Below, piece after piece: positions 31,313 through 32,381 of a stretch of 32,381 nt of DNA (positions are counted from its first letter, which is position 1; the number at the start of each line of letters is the position of its first letter). A program made the position numbers and the translations under genes. This DNA comes from Isosphaera sp. GTDB lineage: Bacteria > Planctomycetota > Planctomycetia > Gemmatales > Gemmataceae. The notes under the pieces are model-generated. The model saw only the letters and a list, made by a program, of their open reading frames with translations. It ran no database searches and was not told where the DNA came from. The stretch is from the NCBI GenBank assembly GCA_013822345.1, contig PNKH01000086.1:1-32381 (forward strand), in the 5' to 3' direction.

Positions 31313-32381
31313 ATGCCGGGTCCGCTCCGCGTCCTGCTCGTCTCCGCCGCCCTCACCACCCCGACCGCCGCCAGCGCCCAGGCGGACGGCGTCGAGTTCT
31401 TCGAGAAGAAGGTCCGGCCGGTGCTGGTCGAGCACTGCCTGAAGTGCCACGGGACCGACGGCGACAAGGCCAAGGGTGGGTTGAAGCTGACGAGCCGGGC
31501 CGACCTGCTCGCGGGCGGCGACAGCGGCCGGGCGGTCGTCCCCGGCGACCCGGCGAAGAGCCTGTTGGTCCGGGCGGTCCGGCACGACGGCGAGCTGAAG
31601 ATGCCGCCGAAGGGGAAGCTGTCGGACGCGCAGGTCGCCGACCTGGCCCGGTGGGTGAAGGACGGGGCCGCGTGGCCGGCCGCCGGGACTGTGGCAGTCC
31701 CGAAGGCCGGCGGCCCGCTCTTCACCGCCGAGCAGAGGGCATTCTGGGCCTTCCAGCCTGTCAAGCCGCCGCCGGTCCCGGCCGGGCAGCACCCGATCGA
31801 CCACTGCGTCCGGAAGGGGTTGGCGGGCGCCGGGCTGACGCCGTCGCCGCCGGCGGACCGGCGGACGCTGCTGCGGCGCGCCACCTTCGACCTCACCGGC
31901 CTCCCGCCGACGCCGGCCGAGATCGACGCCTTCCTCGCCGACACGTCCCCCGAGGCGTGGGAACAGGTCGTCGACCGGTTGCTCGCGTCGCCGGCCTACG
32001 GCGAGCGGTGGGGCCGGCACTGGCTCGACGTGGCCCGGTACGCCGACAGCAACGGGCTGGACGAGAACACCGCGTTCGCCAACGCCTGGCGGTACCGCGA
32101 CTACGTCGTCCGGGCGTTCAACGCCGATAAGCCGTTCGACAGATTCGTGAAGGAGCAACTGGCCGGCGACCTCCTCCCGGACGGCGGGGCGGACGGGCTG
32201 ACCGCCACCGGGTTCCTCGTCCTCGGGCCGAAGCTCCTGGCCGAGCCGGACAAGCAGAAGATGCTCCTCGACATCGCCGACGAGCAGCTCGACGTGGTCG
32301 GCAAGGCGTTCCTCGGCCTGACCCTCTCGTGCGCCCGCTGCCACGACCACAAGTTCGACCCGATCCCGGCCCGCGACTACC
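31313..32381 (+). CDS. PSCyt1-DUF1549 exported cytochrome-like protein, 3'-truncated
   Basis: Begins at ATG 31313 and remains open to the window end (356 codons visible). The N terminus is a Sec signal (MPGPLRVLLVSAALTTPTAA). A PSCyt1 heme domain follows, with CLKCHG at residues 42-47, KGGLKL and MPPKGKLSD, the pattern of a c-type cytochrome. DUF1549 begins near residue 160: RRATFDLTGLPPTPAEIDAF, ASPAYGERWGRHWLDVARY and FNADKPFDRFVKEQLAGD. A second heme-type CARCH is near residue 344 (SCARCHDHKFDPIP). Full relatives exceed 700 residues and end in DUF1553. It is usually paired with a DUF1501 gene, which should lie to the right of the window. Confidence 0.93.
   Translation, partial: MPGPLRVLLVSAALTTPTAASAQADGVEFFEKKVRPVLVEHCLKCHGTDGDKAKGGLKLTSRADLLAGGDSGRAVVPGDPAKSLLVRAVRHDGELKMPPKGKLSDAQVADLARWVKDGAAWPAAGTVAVPKAGGPLFTAEQRAFWAFQPVKPPPVPAGQHPIDHCVRKGLAGAGLTPSPPADRRTLLRRATFDLTGLPPTPAEIDAFLADTSPEAWEQVVDRLLASPAYGERWGRHWLDVARYADSNGLDENTAFANAWRYRDYVVRAFNADKPFDRFVKEQLAGDLLPDGGADGLTATGFLVLGPKLLAEPDKQKMLLDIADEQLDVVGKAFLGLTLSCARCHDHKFDPIPARDY

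Noticed and set aside
1-32381. CRISPR array, toxin-antitoxin or restriction genes
   Set aside because: No regularly spaced direct repeats with unique spacers, and no recognisable defence protein.

Overview
The window is high-GC DNA from a planctomycete, most probably of the Gemmataceae. The indicators are three DUF1501 and DUF1549/DUF1553 (PSCyt/PSD-type) genes in one operon, a second PSCyt1-DUF1549 gene at the right edge, a TIGR02996-type repeat-companion domain joined to leucine-rich repeats, ThuA and Gfo/Idh-type proteins, and many Tat or Sec export signals. The assignment rests on family knowledge; no rRNA gene is present to confirm it.

Layout. (1) 1-640: what looks like the distal end of an integrated element, ending at a detached 3' half of a tRNA-Val(GAC) gene, a typical attachment-site remnant. 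(2) 696-2970: a metallophosphoesterase and a TolC/CzcC-like outer-membrane lipoprotein. (3) 2936-7281, minus strand: a DUF1549/DUF1553 gene and two DUF1501 genes. (4) 7350-9340: an ABC-2 ATPase/permease pair. (5) 9492-13473: a compact biotin operon, bioB-bioF-bioD/A, with 4-bp overlaps and a fused BioD-BioA protein. (6) 13531-19371: a dicluster ferredoxin-like protein, a squalene-hopene-cyclase-family protein and a DUF116-polyprenyl synthase fusion, with a ThuA gene on the other strand between the last two; this looks like an uncharacterised terpenoid locus. (7) 19521-23689: an LRR protein, a zinc-ribbon membrane protein, pyrH, frr and a thioredoxin-like ferredoxin. (8) 23814-30670: a beta-propeller phosphoesterase, a COG0523 GTPase, a Gfo/Idh-like oxidoreductase, an SDR epimerase and a COG3618-type amidohydrolase, the last three possibly acting on sugar acids or lactones. 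(9) 30812-32381: a small secreted PDZ protein and a truncated PSCyt1-DUF1549 gene.

The most unusual property is the density of long, nearly perfect inverted repeats: at least seven sequence families (eleven copies) in 32 kb. Some lie inside genes and are translated in frame (BioF, the BioD-BioA junction, the cyclase). Others sit exactly on gene ends and supply the stop codon (cyclase, ThuA, the thioredoxin-like ferredoxin, the COG0523 GTPase). One family folds as a cloverleaf-like element, and its two copies differ by compensatory changes. Several genes also carry a -10-like hexamer only 6-7 nt before the start codon, suggesting leaderless transcripts.
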